Part shown: positions 16,182 to 22,905 of the stretch, one piece after another
Numbering within the stretch: the first letter of the stretch is position 1
Layout of the letters: every line of letters starts with the position of its first letter
Assembly: GCA_045531585.1 (NCBI GenBank)
Contig: JAZSEH010000005.1
Location: 1-37,114, forward strand
Source of the DNA: SIG587 sp045531585
GTDB taxonomy: Bacteria; Bacillota; Clostridia; Oscillospirales; Acutalibacteraceae
Reading direction: 5' to 3'
DNA length: 37,114 nucleotides
The notes under the pieces: model-generated
What the model saw: the letters and a program-made list of their open reading frames with translations, nothing else
Told to the model about the DNA's origin: nothing
The model's database searches: none
Translations under genes and position numbers: made by a program

Positions 16182-16424
16182 TTATTTGATTTCTTGTTCT
16201 AAGGTTTTGAATGTTTCGGTATCGAAAAAGTCATAAAGGGATATTTCTAATCCGTCACACAATTTTTTAAGTGTAACAACACCTGCGTTCTTGCTACCGC
16301 CGTTTATTATATTCTTTAGTGTGGAGGGTGGAACAGCAGAGATTCTTGCAAGAGCATTTACCGATAATCTCTTTTCCTCACATAGTTCTAATAATCTATT
16401 TGCAACGGCTTTTCTTGTATCCAT
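16182..16424 (-). CDS. XRE family (Cro/cI-type) transcriptional regulator
   Basis: This 80-residue protein is essentially a single helix-turn-helix domain. The helices cover about 5-60, with NALARISAVPPSTLKNIING as the turn and recognition region. The start is the ATG at 16424, preceded by AGGGG with 7 bases between. The open frame continues upstream across the control region, but that part is not protein-like. The gene faces away from a SLOG-protein gene. The 111 bases between them hold three related palindromic sites that this protein probably binds, so autoregulation is likely. A small lone regulator of this kind often controls an accessory or phage-derived cassette. Confidence 0.85.
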   Translation of the reverse strand: MDTRKAVANRLLELCEEKRLSVNALARISAVPPSTLKNIINGGSKNAGVVTLKKLCDGLEISLYDFFDTETFKTLEQEIK

Positions 16425-16441
16425 AATATCACCCCTAAAAA

Positions 16442-16514
16442 GTTCTATATATAGTCTATGCTTTTTAGAAAGATTACAGCGACTATATATGGACTTTTTG
16501 GTCCATATATGGTA
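16442..16514. promoter_or_regulatory. operator cluster between the XRE and SLOG genes
   Basis: Three similar sites are visible: GTTCTATATATAGTC (16442-16456), GACTATATATGGAC (16481-16494) and GTCCATATATGGTA (16501-16514). The second and third form an inverted repeat around TTTTTG, with arms of 11-12 bases. All share the core CTATATAT/CCATATAT. They lie in the divergent promoter region and probably bind the XRE protein. The second and third could also form a hairpin in RNA. Confidence 0.6.
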
Positions 16515-16535
16515 AACTTGGGGTGGTGATTTATT

Positions 16536-17006
16536 ATGAAAAATAATACTTGTTGCTTTTTCGGTCATAGAAAGATAAAAGAAACCGAGGAACTAAAATC
16601 GAAACTTATTGAAATAAATGAAAAACTAATTGTTGAAAACTCAGTTGATACCTTTCTTTTCGGGAGTAAAAGCCAATTTAATAGCTTGTGCCAAGAAATA
16701 GTAACCGAGTTAAAAGAAAAATACCCACACATAAAACGTGTCTATGTACGGGCAGAATATCCCCATATAAGTGAGCACTATAAAAACTACTTGCTTGAAA
16801 GCTACGAGGATACTTATTACCCCGAAAAGATAATGAACTCAGGCAAAGCTGCATACGTGGAGCGCAACTATGAAATGATAGATAACAGCCACTATTGCAT
16901 AGTGTATTACGATGAACCGAATGTCTCATACACCCGCAAAAGCGGCACCAAAATCGCCTTGGATTATGCCATAAAAAAGCATAAAAATATTATTAAAGTA
17001 TTATAA
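16536..17006 (+). CDS. SLOG (YpsA/DUF1273-like) domain protein
   Basis: This 156-residue protein begins CCFFGHRKI, the signature of the SLOG superfamily (Smf/DprA-LOG fold; compare YpsA and DUF1273), in which a Rossmann-like pocket binds nucleotide-derived ligands. A second family-like feature is the SGT-K segment near the C-terminus (RKSGTKIALDYA) that would close the pocket. SLOG proteins are proposed nucleotide sensors or nucleotide-cleaving enzymes and occur in several stress and anti-phage systems. The ATG follows GGTGGTG. Codon use is more A/T-rich than in the neighbouring genes. Paired with the divergent XRE gene it looks like a two-gene cassette. Function is not established. Confidence 0.72.
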   Translation: MKNNTCCFFGHRKIKETEELKSKLIEINEKLIVENSVDTFLFGSKSQFNSLCQEIVTELKEKYPHIKRVYVRAEYPHISEHYKNYLLESYEDTYYPEKIMNSGKAAYVERNYEMIDNSHYCIVYYDEPNVSYTRKSGTKIALDYAIKKHKNIIKVL

Positions 17007-17054
17007 TACTAAGGTTCTCCTAAAAATCGGAAAAAGAAATATATAACTACGATA

Positions 17055-17109
17055 TAAGATAGTAAAAAAGCTGTGTGGAAATTTTCTACACAGCTTTTTT
17101 ACTATCTTA
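17055..17109. terminator. very long perfect hairpin after the SLOG gene
   Basis: The 55-base sequence is almost a perfect palindrome. The arms 17055-17076 and 17088-17109 match over 22 bases, with a few more pairs after one mismatch, and include AAAAAAGCTGTGT and its complement. It contains the A-stem-T layout of an intrinsic terminator in either orientation. The extra symmetric flank (TAAGATAGT) is longer than a terminator needs. Confidence 0.8.
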
Positions 17110-17290
17110 AGAAAATGGTGTTTTGCGATATATTCTTCGCGATTCGATATATTTTACTTCGTAAAATTCCATATGTTTACCTTGCGATAAAAGCCTACCG
17201 TTCCGTATTTTTTTATGCTTTGTCCGTTCTAAAAACGGGCTGTTGGACATACCTTTTCTTAAGAGAATAATTTTTCTTTTGCGAGGTATA
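17110..17290. repeat. gene-free spacer with degenerate CGATATAT palindromic repeats
   Basis: CGATATAT occurs at 17126 and 17145, 19 bases apart. It is interleaved with small hairpins (GCGA...TCGC at 17125-17140, and TTTTAC-ttc-GTAAAA at 17152-17166). This matches the style of short interspersed palindromic repeats in many clostridial genomes. A reading frame on the minus strand crosses the area and runs into spoIIIAA, but it does not look like a real gene. Confidence 0.45.
17248..17255 (+). promoter_or_regulatory. possible sigma-E -10 element of the spoIIIA operon
   Basis: CATACCTT is close to the sigma-E -10 consensus CATACANT and lies about 40 bases before the spoIIIAA start. A matching -35 is not clear. 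In Bacillus the spoIIIA operon is under sigma-E; here this is a weak prediction. Confidence 0.25.
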
Positions 17291-17294
17291 AAAA

Positions 17295-18224
17295 ATGATA
17301 GAAATGAAAAACACCACAGGCTTTGACAGTGCCCTTTACGCCCTTCCGCCAAGGCTGGCAGGGATTTTATCGGCACTCTCCCACAATATTAAAAACTCGG
17401 TACAGGAGATACGGCTTCGAAGAAATTGTCCCGTTACCCTTACTGTTTCGGGTGGCTCTGTGTGGGTAACCCCTACGGGCAGAGTATCTATGCGCCCTGT
17501 AAACGGTCTGCTAACCGCCTATGGAGAGGATATTGAGGAGTGCTTTCGCCTTTTGTGCGGCGGCTCGGTTTATTCCCATCAGGAGGAGATAAAAAATGGC
17601 TTTATAAGAATGCGGGGCGGTCACCGTGCAGGAATATGCGGCAGGGTAACGGGGGCAAGTCTTAGTGATATAACCTCGGTAAATATCCGTATTGCACGTG
17701 AGGTTTTCGGTGCGGCAGATTGGATAGTAAAGGGCTATCGTGGTGAAAGCCTGCTTATAGCAGGGCCGCCGGGTAGCGGAAAAACCACGGTGCTCCGCGA
17801 CCTTATCCGTCAGCTTTCCTGTGGGCTTACGGGACGATTTTACAAAATTGCGGTAATAGACACCCGTGGCGAGCTTTCGGGTGCAGGGTCACAGGGCTGT
17901 GTGAACGATTTAGGCCCGGGCTGTGATATTCTGCTTGAATGTGAAAAAGCACAGGGTCTGCAGATGGCGGTGCGCACCTTGGCTCCCGACCTTGTGGCCT
18001 TTGATGAAATAGGTACCGCCGCCGAGCTTGAGGGTATTAAGCAGGGTATACATACGGGGGTGGGCTTTATAACCACCGCCCATGCAGGCAGTCCCTTTGA
18101 GCTTATGTCCAGGTCGGTAACAAAGGAGCTTCTGCTTCTCGGTAGCGTGGAAAGGGTGGTCTTTTTAAGGGGTGTGGGCGAGCCACCCGAGTTTTATACA
18201 ACAGAAAGGCTATCCTCACTGTGA
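17295..18224 (+). CDS. spoIIIAA: stage III sporulation protein AA, ATPase
   Basis: SpoIIIAA is the secretion-type ATPase that powers the SpoIIIA-SpoIIQ channel between the mother cell and the forespore. The 309-residue protein has the Walker A motif GPPGSGKTT (157-165) and a Walker B motif VAFDEIG near residue 235, followed by TTAHAGS. The N-terminal third carries the family EIRLR segment. GAGGT lies 7 bases before ATG. Its stop overlaps the GTG start of spoIIIAB (GTGA), so the two are translationally coupled. It is the first of eight genes in canonical order. Confidence 0.96.
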   Translation: MIEMKNTTGFDSALYALPPRLAGILSALSHNIKNSVQEIRLRRNCPVTLTVSGGSVWVTPTGRVSMRPVNGLLTAYGEDIEECFRLLCGGSVYSHQEEIKNGFIRMRGGHRAGICGRVTGASLSDITSVNIRIAREVFGAADWIVKGYRGESLLIAGPPGSGKTTVLRDLIRQLSCGLTGRFYKIAVIDTRGELSGAGSQGCVNDLGPGCDILLECEKAQGLQMAVRTLAPDLVAFDEIGTAAELEGIKQGIHTGVGFITTAHAGSPFELMSRSVTKELLLLGSVERVVFLRGVGEPPEFYTTERLSSL

Positions 18225-18667
18225 AAGGGTTAGGATTAATACTTGTATCGGTATTCGCAGTAGCGTTGGGCTTTAGGTCGGCGTCACGGCTTACCGCACG
18301 GCGTAAGGCCTTAGACCTTTTAATTCTCAACCTTGGTGAGATTTCAAGCCGTATACAGCTAAGGGAGGAAAAGCGCAGTATTCTTTTAAAGGTATTCGGT
18401 CCCCCCTTTACCGTATCGGTAAAAAGTGACGTTGACCTGATTGTTTCCTGCCCCTGCTTTAATCAGGTCGACAGCACTCTGCTTAATGAGTTTATAGAAA
18501 AGCTTGGTATGGGGGATGTGGACAGTCAGCTTGAGCTGTGCAACAAATATGCTCAGCTTATAAAAAGAAGGGCGGATGAGGCCCTGCAAAGCGAAAAGAA
18601 GCTGGCAAACGTCTACCGCACCTGCGGCGTCCTTGCCGCGGCGGCGCTGGTGGTATTATTTATATAG
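18221..18667 (+). CDS. spoIIIAB: stage III sporulation protein AB
   Basis: SpoIIIAB is a mother-cell membrane protein of the SpoIIIA complex, similar in fold to GspF-type secretion components. This 148-residue protein has a hydrophobic segment at each end (about 2-18 and 128-147) and a helical soluble middle. Length is slightly below that of the Bacillus protein. It starts at a GTG inside the overlap with spoIIIAA. Position in the operon supports the name more than any single motif. Confidence 0.88.
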   Translation: MKGLGLILVSVFAVALGFRSASRLTARRKALDLLILNLGEISSRIQLREEKRSILLKVFGPPFTVSVKSDVDLIVSCPCFNQVDSTLLNEFIEKLGMGDVDSQLELCNKYAQLIKRRADEALQSEKKLANVYRTCGVLAAAALVVLFI

Positions 18668-18675
18668 GTGAAAAA

Positions 18676-18870
18676 ATGGATGTAGATTTTATTTTTCGTG
18701 TGGCGGCCATAGGCATAATAGTAACGGTGCTTAACCTCCTGCTTGTGCGCAGCGGTCGTGAGGAGCAGGCGATGCTCACCACCCTTGCAGGGCTTGTGGT
18801 TGTGCTTCTAATGATAATTGACGTTATTGCACAGCTTTTTGATACGGTAAAAAGTGTGTTCGGGTTATAA
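18676..18870 (+). CDS. spoIIIAC: stage III sporulation protein AC
   Basis: This 64-residue membrane protein has two transmembrane helices (about 7-24 and 36-56). The family segment is AAIGIIVTVLNLLLVRSGREEQA. It is one of the smallest essential parts of the SpoIIIA channel. It lies 8 bases after spoIIIAB and 3 bases before spoIIIAD. Confidence 0.93.
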   Translation: MDVDFIFRVAAIGIIVTVLNLLLVRSGREEQAMLTTLAGLVVVLLMIIDVIAQLFDTVKSVFGL

Positions 18871-18873
18871 AAA

Positions 18874-19260
18874 ATGGAACTTTTTAAAATTCTGTTTATC
18901 TGCTTTATTGCCGCCGCCCTTGCCGTGCTTTTAAAGGCGTATAAAGGGGAATACGCCCTTGCAGTGACTGTGGGAACAGGGGTTACGGTGCTTATTGCGG
19001 TTATAAATTCCCTTGTTTCGGCTTTCACGGGTACCTTTTCGGTCTTTGAGGAATCGGGAATTGATACTTATTACTTCACAGTTGTACTGAAAACCGTGGG
19101 CATTGGCTGGCTTACTCAGTTTATTGCCGATACCTGTAGAGATTCGGGGCTTACCGCCATAGCCTCAGGGGCGGAGCTTGCAGGGCGCAGTGCAATATTT
19201 CTTCTCTCCCTGCCGCTGCTTTACGATATTTTGGAAATTGCAAAACAAATACTTGTATGA
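18874..19260 (+). CDS. spoIIIAD: stage III sporulation protein AD
   Basis: This 128-residue protein has about four hydrophobic helices and is related to SpoIIIAC in its first half. The conserved segment VLKTVGIGWLTQFIADTCRDSGLTA is typical of the family. It forms part of the membrane core of the SpoIIIA channel. Its stop overlaps the start of spoIIIAE by 4 bases (ATGA). Confidence 0.94.
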   Translation: MELFKILFICFIAAALAVLLKAYKGEYALAVTVGTGVTVLIAVINSLVSAFTGTFSVFEESGIDTYYFTVVLKTVGIGWLTQFIADTCRDSGLTAIASGAELAGRSAIFLLSLPLLYDILEIAKQILV

Positions 19261-20369
19261 AAAAAATTATAATTACCGTTATTCTTTTATTACTAATGGC
19301 CGTACCCGTTTCGGCTCAGGACAGTCTGTATAATGAACAACTTGAAAACAGCGGCGCAAAGGAGCTTGAGGAGCTTTTGCCTGAGGAAGCAAGAGATATT
19401 CTGGGTAATCTTCAAATAGATATTGCCGATAATGATATGGGGGACAAGATATCGGTAAAGGGTGTGTTCTCCTTTTTGTGGGAGCAAATAAAGCAGGGTG
19501 GTAAGGCTCCTGCACGAACAGGACTTACGGCTATTTCACTTATGGTCATCACCGCCGCCCTTTGTTCCCTTAAAACAGGAGGAGAGATAAGCGAAGCAAC
19601 CGAGCTTGTATGCACCGTAGCGGTGGCGGTTTCCCTGCTTATACCTCTTTATAAGCTCATACAAAGTACGGCCGAGGCAATGAAGGGGTCATGTGTTTTT
19701 ATGACGGGCTTTATTCCTGTGTTTGGGGGAATAGTAACCGCAAGCGGAAAAGCGGGCACTTCGGTTGCGGCCTCTGCCACCCTGATGGCGGCGGCACAGG
19801 GGATCTCCTGGTTTGCCTCCTTCGGCGTGGTGCCCGTTATGTGTGCCTATCTTGCGGTGTCAAGCTGCTGTGCCGTTTCACCCCTTATGGGAAGAACGGG
19901 AATAGGTGAATCGGTAAAAAAATTGGCTATGTGGGCGCTTTCCCTTATCCTTATGCTTTTTACCGGAGTAATGAGCCTTCAAACAATGCTTAGCGGTGCT
20001 TCGGACAGTATGCTTTTACGTACGGGTAAATTTTTAATAGGCTCAGCCCTGCCCCTGGGCGGCTCCGCCATAGGGGAGGCGGCAAGCACTCTTATAGGCT
20101 CCTTTGGAGTGCTTAAAAGCTCCGTTGGCATATATGCTGCCATAGCGGTGGCGGTATGCGTTATACCCCTTTGTATACAGCTTTTGCTTTACCGCCTCTG
20201 GCTTTTTGCCGCAGGTACGGCGTCTCAGCTTTTCGGGCAGGGTCGCATAAGCTCGGTAATAAAGGCGGCAGACAGCGTACTGTCGGTAATGGTGTCCCTC
20301 ATACTTTTCACGGCATTGCTGTTTATTATATGTATAATCATAGTTGTAAAGGCAGGTGGCACCGCGTGA
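19257..20369 (+). CDS. spoIIIAE: stage III sporulation protein AE
   Basis: This 370-residue polytopic membrane protein is the largest membrane component of the SpoIIIA channel. It starts with a signal peptide-like segment (LLLLMAVPVSA, about 5-20). An extracytoplasmic region to about residue 90 follows, then seven or so membrane helices. The family segment GFIPVFGGIVTASGKAGTS is present near residue 150. It overlaps spoIIIAD by 4 bases and spoIIIAF by 4 bases (GTGA). Confidence 0.94.
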   Translation: MKKIIITVILLLLMAVPVSAQDSLYNEQLENSGAKELEELLPEEARDILGNLQIDIADNDMGDKISVKGVFSFLWEQIKQGGKAPARTGLTAISLMVITAALCSLKTGGEISEATELVCTVAVAVSLLIPLYKLIQSTAEAMKGSCVFMTGFIPVFGGIVTASGKAGTSVAASATLMAAAQGISWFASFGVVPVMCAYLAVSSCCAVSPLMGRTGIGESVKKLAMWALSLILMLFTGVMSLQTMLSGASDSMLLRTGKFLIGSALPLGGSAIGEAASTLIGSFGVLKSSVGIYAAIAVAVCVIPLCIQLLLYRLWLFAAGTASQLFGQGRISSVIKAADSVLSVMVSLILFTALLFIICIIIVVKAGGTA

Positions 20370-20800
20370 ATACCTTAAAGGAGGCGGCTCTCGGCGTATG
20401 CACCGCCTTTGTTTTTATGGGTGCCATTCAGCTTATAGCCCCTGCAGGGGCTATGAAAAAAAGTGTCAGCTACCTGCTGGGCCTTGTGTTTCTGCTCATA
20501 CTCATTGTACCCATAGCCGGTATAGGGGGTTTTGATTTGCAGTCCATTACTCCTGCCGTAGCCGCACCTGCAGATAACACCGTAAAAATGGCAGAGGGCT
20601 CGGCACGGTATATTTGTGAGGCGGCGCTTATAGATAAAAATATCAGTTTTGAAAATATAGAGATAAATGCGGATATTTCAGGGGACGGGAGCATATCTAT
20701 TATTAGAGTAAGGGTGGTCACGCCCTGCGCAAGGTCACAGGTGTCTTTTGCGCTGGAGGGGATTGTTGACGAAGCCGTGCTGGAGGTTGTAAATGAATGA
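20366..20800 (+). CDS. spoIIIAF: stage III sporulation protein AF
   Basis: This 144-residue protein has two N-terminal membrane helices (about 8-26 and 34-55) and a C-terminal soluble domain of the ring-forming (RBM) type. The start is the GTG at 20366, which overlaps the spoIIIAE stop and is preceded by AGGTGG. A longer open frame reaches back to 20156 inside spoIIIAE, but its N-terminal part is only a shadow of that gene. Placement between AE and AG supports the name. It overlaps spoIIIAG by 8 bases. Confidence 0.9.
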   Translation: MNTLKEAALGVCTAFVFMGAIQLIAPAGAMKKSVSYLLGLVFLLILIVPIAGIGGFDLQSITPAVAAPADNTVKMAEGSARYICEAALIDKNISFENIEINADISGDGSISIIRVRVVTPCARSQVSFALEGIVDEAVLEVVNE

Positions 20801-21314
20801 GCGGATAAAGGAATTCTTTTCAAATCTTAAAAAGGGCAAGGCTCTGTTTATTATAGGTGTTGTGGGTATACTCCTTATCGGCGCCTCCTCACTTTTGCCC
20901 TCAGGCACAAAAAAGGAAGCACAGCAGGGCATACCCCTTAACACGGAGGAATACTGTACGGTGCTTGAAAAAAAGGTAAAGCAGACCGTTGCCGCCATTA
21001 CGGGCAATAATGACGTAAGCGTGGCAATAACTCTTGAAAGCTCGGTACGGTATTCCTATGCGGATGAGGTGGAAAACAGCTCCAGTGAGAAGGTGCAACA
21101 GTCTGCCACCGATAAAACCGATGAGCTTCGCAGCAGCTACATAACAGTAAAGCTTTCCGACGGAAGCGAGTCGGCCCTGCTTATAACCGAGTATATGCCT
21201 GAAATCAGGGGCGTTACTGTGGTGTGCCGCGGCGGCAACAGCGGAGCAATAGAAAATGCCGTAACCGCAATGCTGGGCATAACCTCAAGACGCCTTTGCG
21301 TGGTCACTAAATAA
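20793..21314 (+). CDS. spoIIIAG: stage III sporulation protein AG
   Basis: This 173-residue protein has one N-terminal transmembrane helix (about 18-36) and an extracytoplasmic domain. SpoIIIAG forms large rings in the intermembrane space between the mother cell and the forespore. The C-terminal segment PEIRGVTVVCRGGNSGAIENAV is typical of the family ring-building motif. Overlap with spoIIIAF indicates coupled translation. Confidence 0.94.
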   Translation: MNERIKEFFSNLKKGKALFIIGVVGILLIGASSLLPSGTKKEAQQGIPLNTEEYCTVLEKKVKQTVAAITGNNDVSVAITLESSVRYSYADEVENSSSEKVQQSATDKTDELRSSYITVKLSDGSESALLITEYMPEIRGVTVVCRGGNSGAIENAVTAMLGITSRRLCVVTK

Positions 21315-21336
21315 TTTATTTGGGAGGAAAAGGATA

Positions 21337-21891
21337 ATGAAAAAGGGTAAAGTTTTTACAAAAAGTCAAATAGCCTTAGCCGTAATGGTGGTGGCCCTGG
21401 GCGCCGCCGTGTGGCTTAATATGAAATATTCATCAGGCATTGAAGCGGCAGGGGATACCTCCTCAAAATATTTGGGAGACACACAGTACGTGGGCACGGT
21501 AAGCGATTCCTCCGCAGTGCAAACCGCAGGTCAGGCACAGCAGTCGGATTATTTCACCACCGCCAAGGCTCAAAGGGAAAAATCCCTTAAATCGGCTCAG
21601 GAGCAGATAGACGAGACCCTGAAAAGCGCCTCCGCTACCGCCGAAGATAAAAAAGCAATGCAGGCTCTTAGTGCCGCCCTTGTAAAAAGAATGGAGGCAC
21701 AAACCAACATTGAAAATCTGCTTAAGGCCAAAGGCTTTGAGGAAACACTTGCGGTTATAAGCGAGGATTCGGTGGATATAGTGGTCAGAAGTGACGGCCT
21801 TTTAGCCAGTGAGACCCTGCAGATACAGGAAATTGCGGTGGCTCAAAGCGGTGCTCCCTTAAGCGATATAAAAATAATTCCCGTAAAATAG
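21337..21891 (+). CDS. spoIIIAH: stage III sporulation protein AH
   Basis: This 184-residue protein has one N-terminal helix (about 10-30) and then a helical region rich in Gln/Ala/Lys. The C-terminal ring-building domain (about 115-184, DSVDIVVRSDGLL) is related to YscJ/FliF. SpoIIIAH binds SpoIIQ across the intermembrane space, the only link between the two channel halves. SpoIIQ is not in this window. GGGAGG is placed well before ATG. The operon ends here without a clear terminator before the next promoter. Confidence 0.95.
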   Translation: MKKGKVFTKSQIALAVMVVALGAAVWLNMKYSSGIEAAGDTSSKYLGDTQYVGTVSDSSAVQTAGQAQQSDYFTTAKAQREKSLKSAQEQIDETLKSASATAEDKKAMQALSAALVKRMEAQTNIENLLKAKGFEETLAVISEDSVDIVVRSDGLLASETLQIQEIAVAQSGAPLSDIKIIPVK

Positions 21892-21920
21892 TTGTGTTCT
21901 TAAAAGTTTTGTGTTATACT
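21892..21920 (+). promoter_or_regulatory. promoter of the Asp23 gene
   Basis: TTGTGT (21892-21897) and TATACT (21915-21920) are 17 bases apart, directly after the spoIIIAH stop. The downstream gene can therefore be expressed in vegetative cells independently of the sporulation operon. Confidence 0.7.
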
Positions 21921-21964
21921 AAATGTGGTCTATATTACAAAACCTTGAAAGGACGGAATATATT

Positions 21965-22306
21965 ATGAGTAACGTAAGCGGTCTCGCAATAAACACCGCC
22001 GTTGTTGAAAAAATGGCAGGTATCGCCGCAACAGAGGTGGAGGGCGTTAAAAGTCTTGCCGCTAAAACTGCGGATATTAAGCAAATAATAAGCCGTAATA
22101 CCGTTTTTAAGCCTGTAAGGGTGGAGAATAAAAACGGTACCGTAGAAATTGATATTTATATCTGCGTAAAGGAAAATGCACAGGTTAAACAGGTTGCTGA
22201 AAACGTTCAGGTAAGCGTAAAGGAAAAGCTCCAGAATATGACCGGCAACGCAGTTACCCATGTTAACGTTTACGTTGCAGACGTTGCTTTTGAAGAGGAA
22301 AAGTAA
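21965..22306 (+). CDS. Asp23/Gls24 family envelope stress protein
   Basis: This 113-residue protein has the typical family start SGLAINTAVVEKMAGIAATEVEGV, the central VRVENKNGTVEIDIYI, and the C-terminal region with VNVYVADVAFEEE. Asp23/Gls24 proteins are abundant cytoplasmic proteins, often near the membrane, linked to envelope or alkaline stress. In many Clostridia a similar gene lies right after spoIIIAH. The ATG at 21965 has GAAAGGACGG upstream; a longer frame starting at 21923 lacks a ribosome-binding site and overlaps the promoter end. An inverted repeat (22321-22338) follows. Confidence 0.9.
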   Translation: MSNVSGLAINTAVVEKMAGIAATEVEGVKSLAAKTADIKQIISRNTVFKPVRVENKNGTVEIDIYICVKENAQVKQVAENVQVSVKEKLQNMTGNAVTHVNVYVADVAFEEEK

Positions 22307-22333
22307 AGGTAACAATGCTTGTTCAGGCGCTCC

Positions 22334-22760
22334 TGAACAGCCCCAATTTATGCGGACAGTACAAAAACCGCCTTTATGGTAGTTAAAATTAAATTTTAAG
22401 CAACATACTGACTTCTTTTTTCAAAGGGAGTCAGTTTTGTTTTTAGTTGTATTCGTTGGTTATTATAGAAATGGATGTATTCACCTATGAGGAGGCTCGC
22501 TTCCTCATAGGTTTGAAGTTTTGCTCTGTGCCGGTCTTGTAAGCAACAATGCTGTTGTCATACAAATCTCTGATAATAGATAGGTACAAAACGCCTTGTT
22601 TTGTGTGTATGTACGAAATATCCGTAACCCACTTTTGATTTGGTCTTTCGGGTAAATTTGCCCCAAATGTTGCTGAAAAGCCTCATAATACGACAGTATT
22701 ACTGCGTTTTTCATCTTCGCTTTGAAAGCAAATTTATCCCTACAAAACAGCAACGCATCC
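22334..22760 (-). mobile_element. IS3-family insertion sequence remnant
   Basis: The block begins with TGAACAGCCCCAATTTATG, which has the TG terminus and CCCC stretch typical of IS3-family inverted repeats. It contains a broken transposase read on the minus strand. The opposite inverted repeat was not found before the next gene at 22906, so the element is truncated. It lies just after the Asp23 gene, where relatives often carry further housekeeping genes. Confidence 0.7.
22396..22681 (-). pseudogene. deleted and frameshifted IS3-family transposase (orfB, rve domain)
   Basis: Reading the minus strand, one frame gives NQKWVTDISYIHTKQGVLYL followed by RDLYDNSIVAYKTGTEQNF. This is the start of an rve integrase core and contains the first Asp of the DDE triad. 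After about position 22510 the match moves to another frame, YEEASLLIGEYIHFYNNQRIQ, and it ends with the usual C-terminus. Roughly a hundred residues between, including the second Asp and the Glu, are missing. The sequence further upstream (to about 22760) is degenerate. The gene cannot encode active transposase. Confidence 0.8.
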
Positions 22761-22789
22761 AAAAACGGATGATTTTTGTAAGAACAGGC

Positions 22790-22828
22790 AAAAAGCCGCG
22801 GTAACGCTGACGCGTACGGCGGCTTTTT
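22790..22828. terminator. hairpin AAAAAGCCGC / GCGGCTTTTT
   Basis: Ten-base arms (22790-22799 and 22819-22828) enclose about 19 bases. The A and T runs at the ends make it terminator-like for both strands. It may be the end signal for transcripts coming from the Asp23 side. Confidence 0.6.
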
Positions 22829-22843
22829 AACGCATTATTACGG

Positions 22844-22881
22844 AAAAAGCGCCATATTTGGGCAATTTCTTACTATGGCGC
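22844..22881 (-). terminator. terminator of the Cys-rich protein gene
   Basis: GCGCCATA and TATGGCGC (22849-22856 and 22874-22881) form an 8-bp GC-rich stem, followed on the minus strand by TTTTT (22844-22848). It lies 25 bases after the stop of the upstream minus-strand gene. Confidence 0.7.
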
Positions 22882-22905
22882 GCACCCGTTGTGCGGGGTG
22901 TTTTC

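Noticed and set aside
16182..17006. Toxin-antitoxin pair made of the XRE and SLOG genes
   Set aside because: The genes are divergent rather than in one operon, and the SLOG protein has no toxin motif. It was kept as a regulator/sensor cassette instead.
17107..17376. Minus-strand 89-residue frame before spoIIIAA
   Set aside because: It runs across repeats and into the coding strand of spoIIIAA, has no ribosome-binding site, and gives low-complexity protein.
20156..20365. Long upstream extension of the spoIIIAF frame
   Set aside because: It lies inside spoIIIAE and has no ribosome-binding site. The GTG at 20366 overlaps the AE stop and matches the family start.
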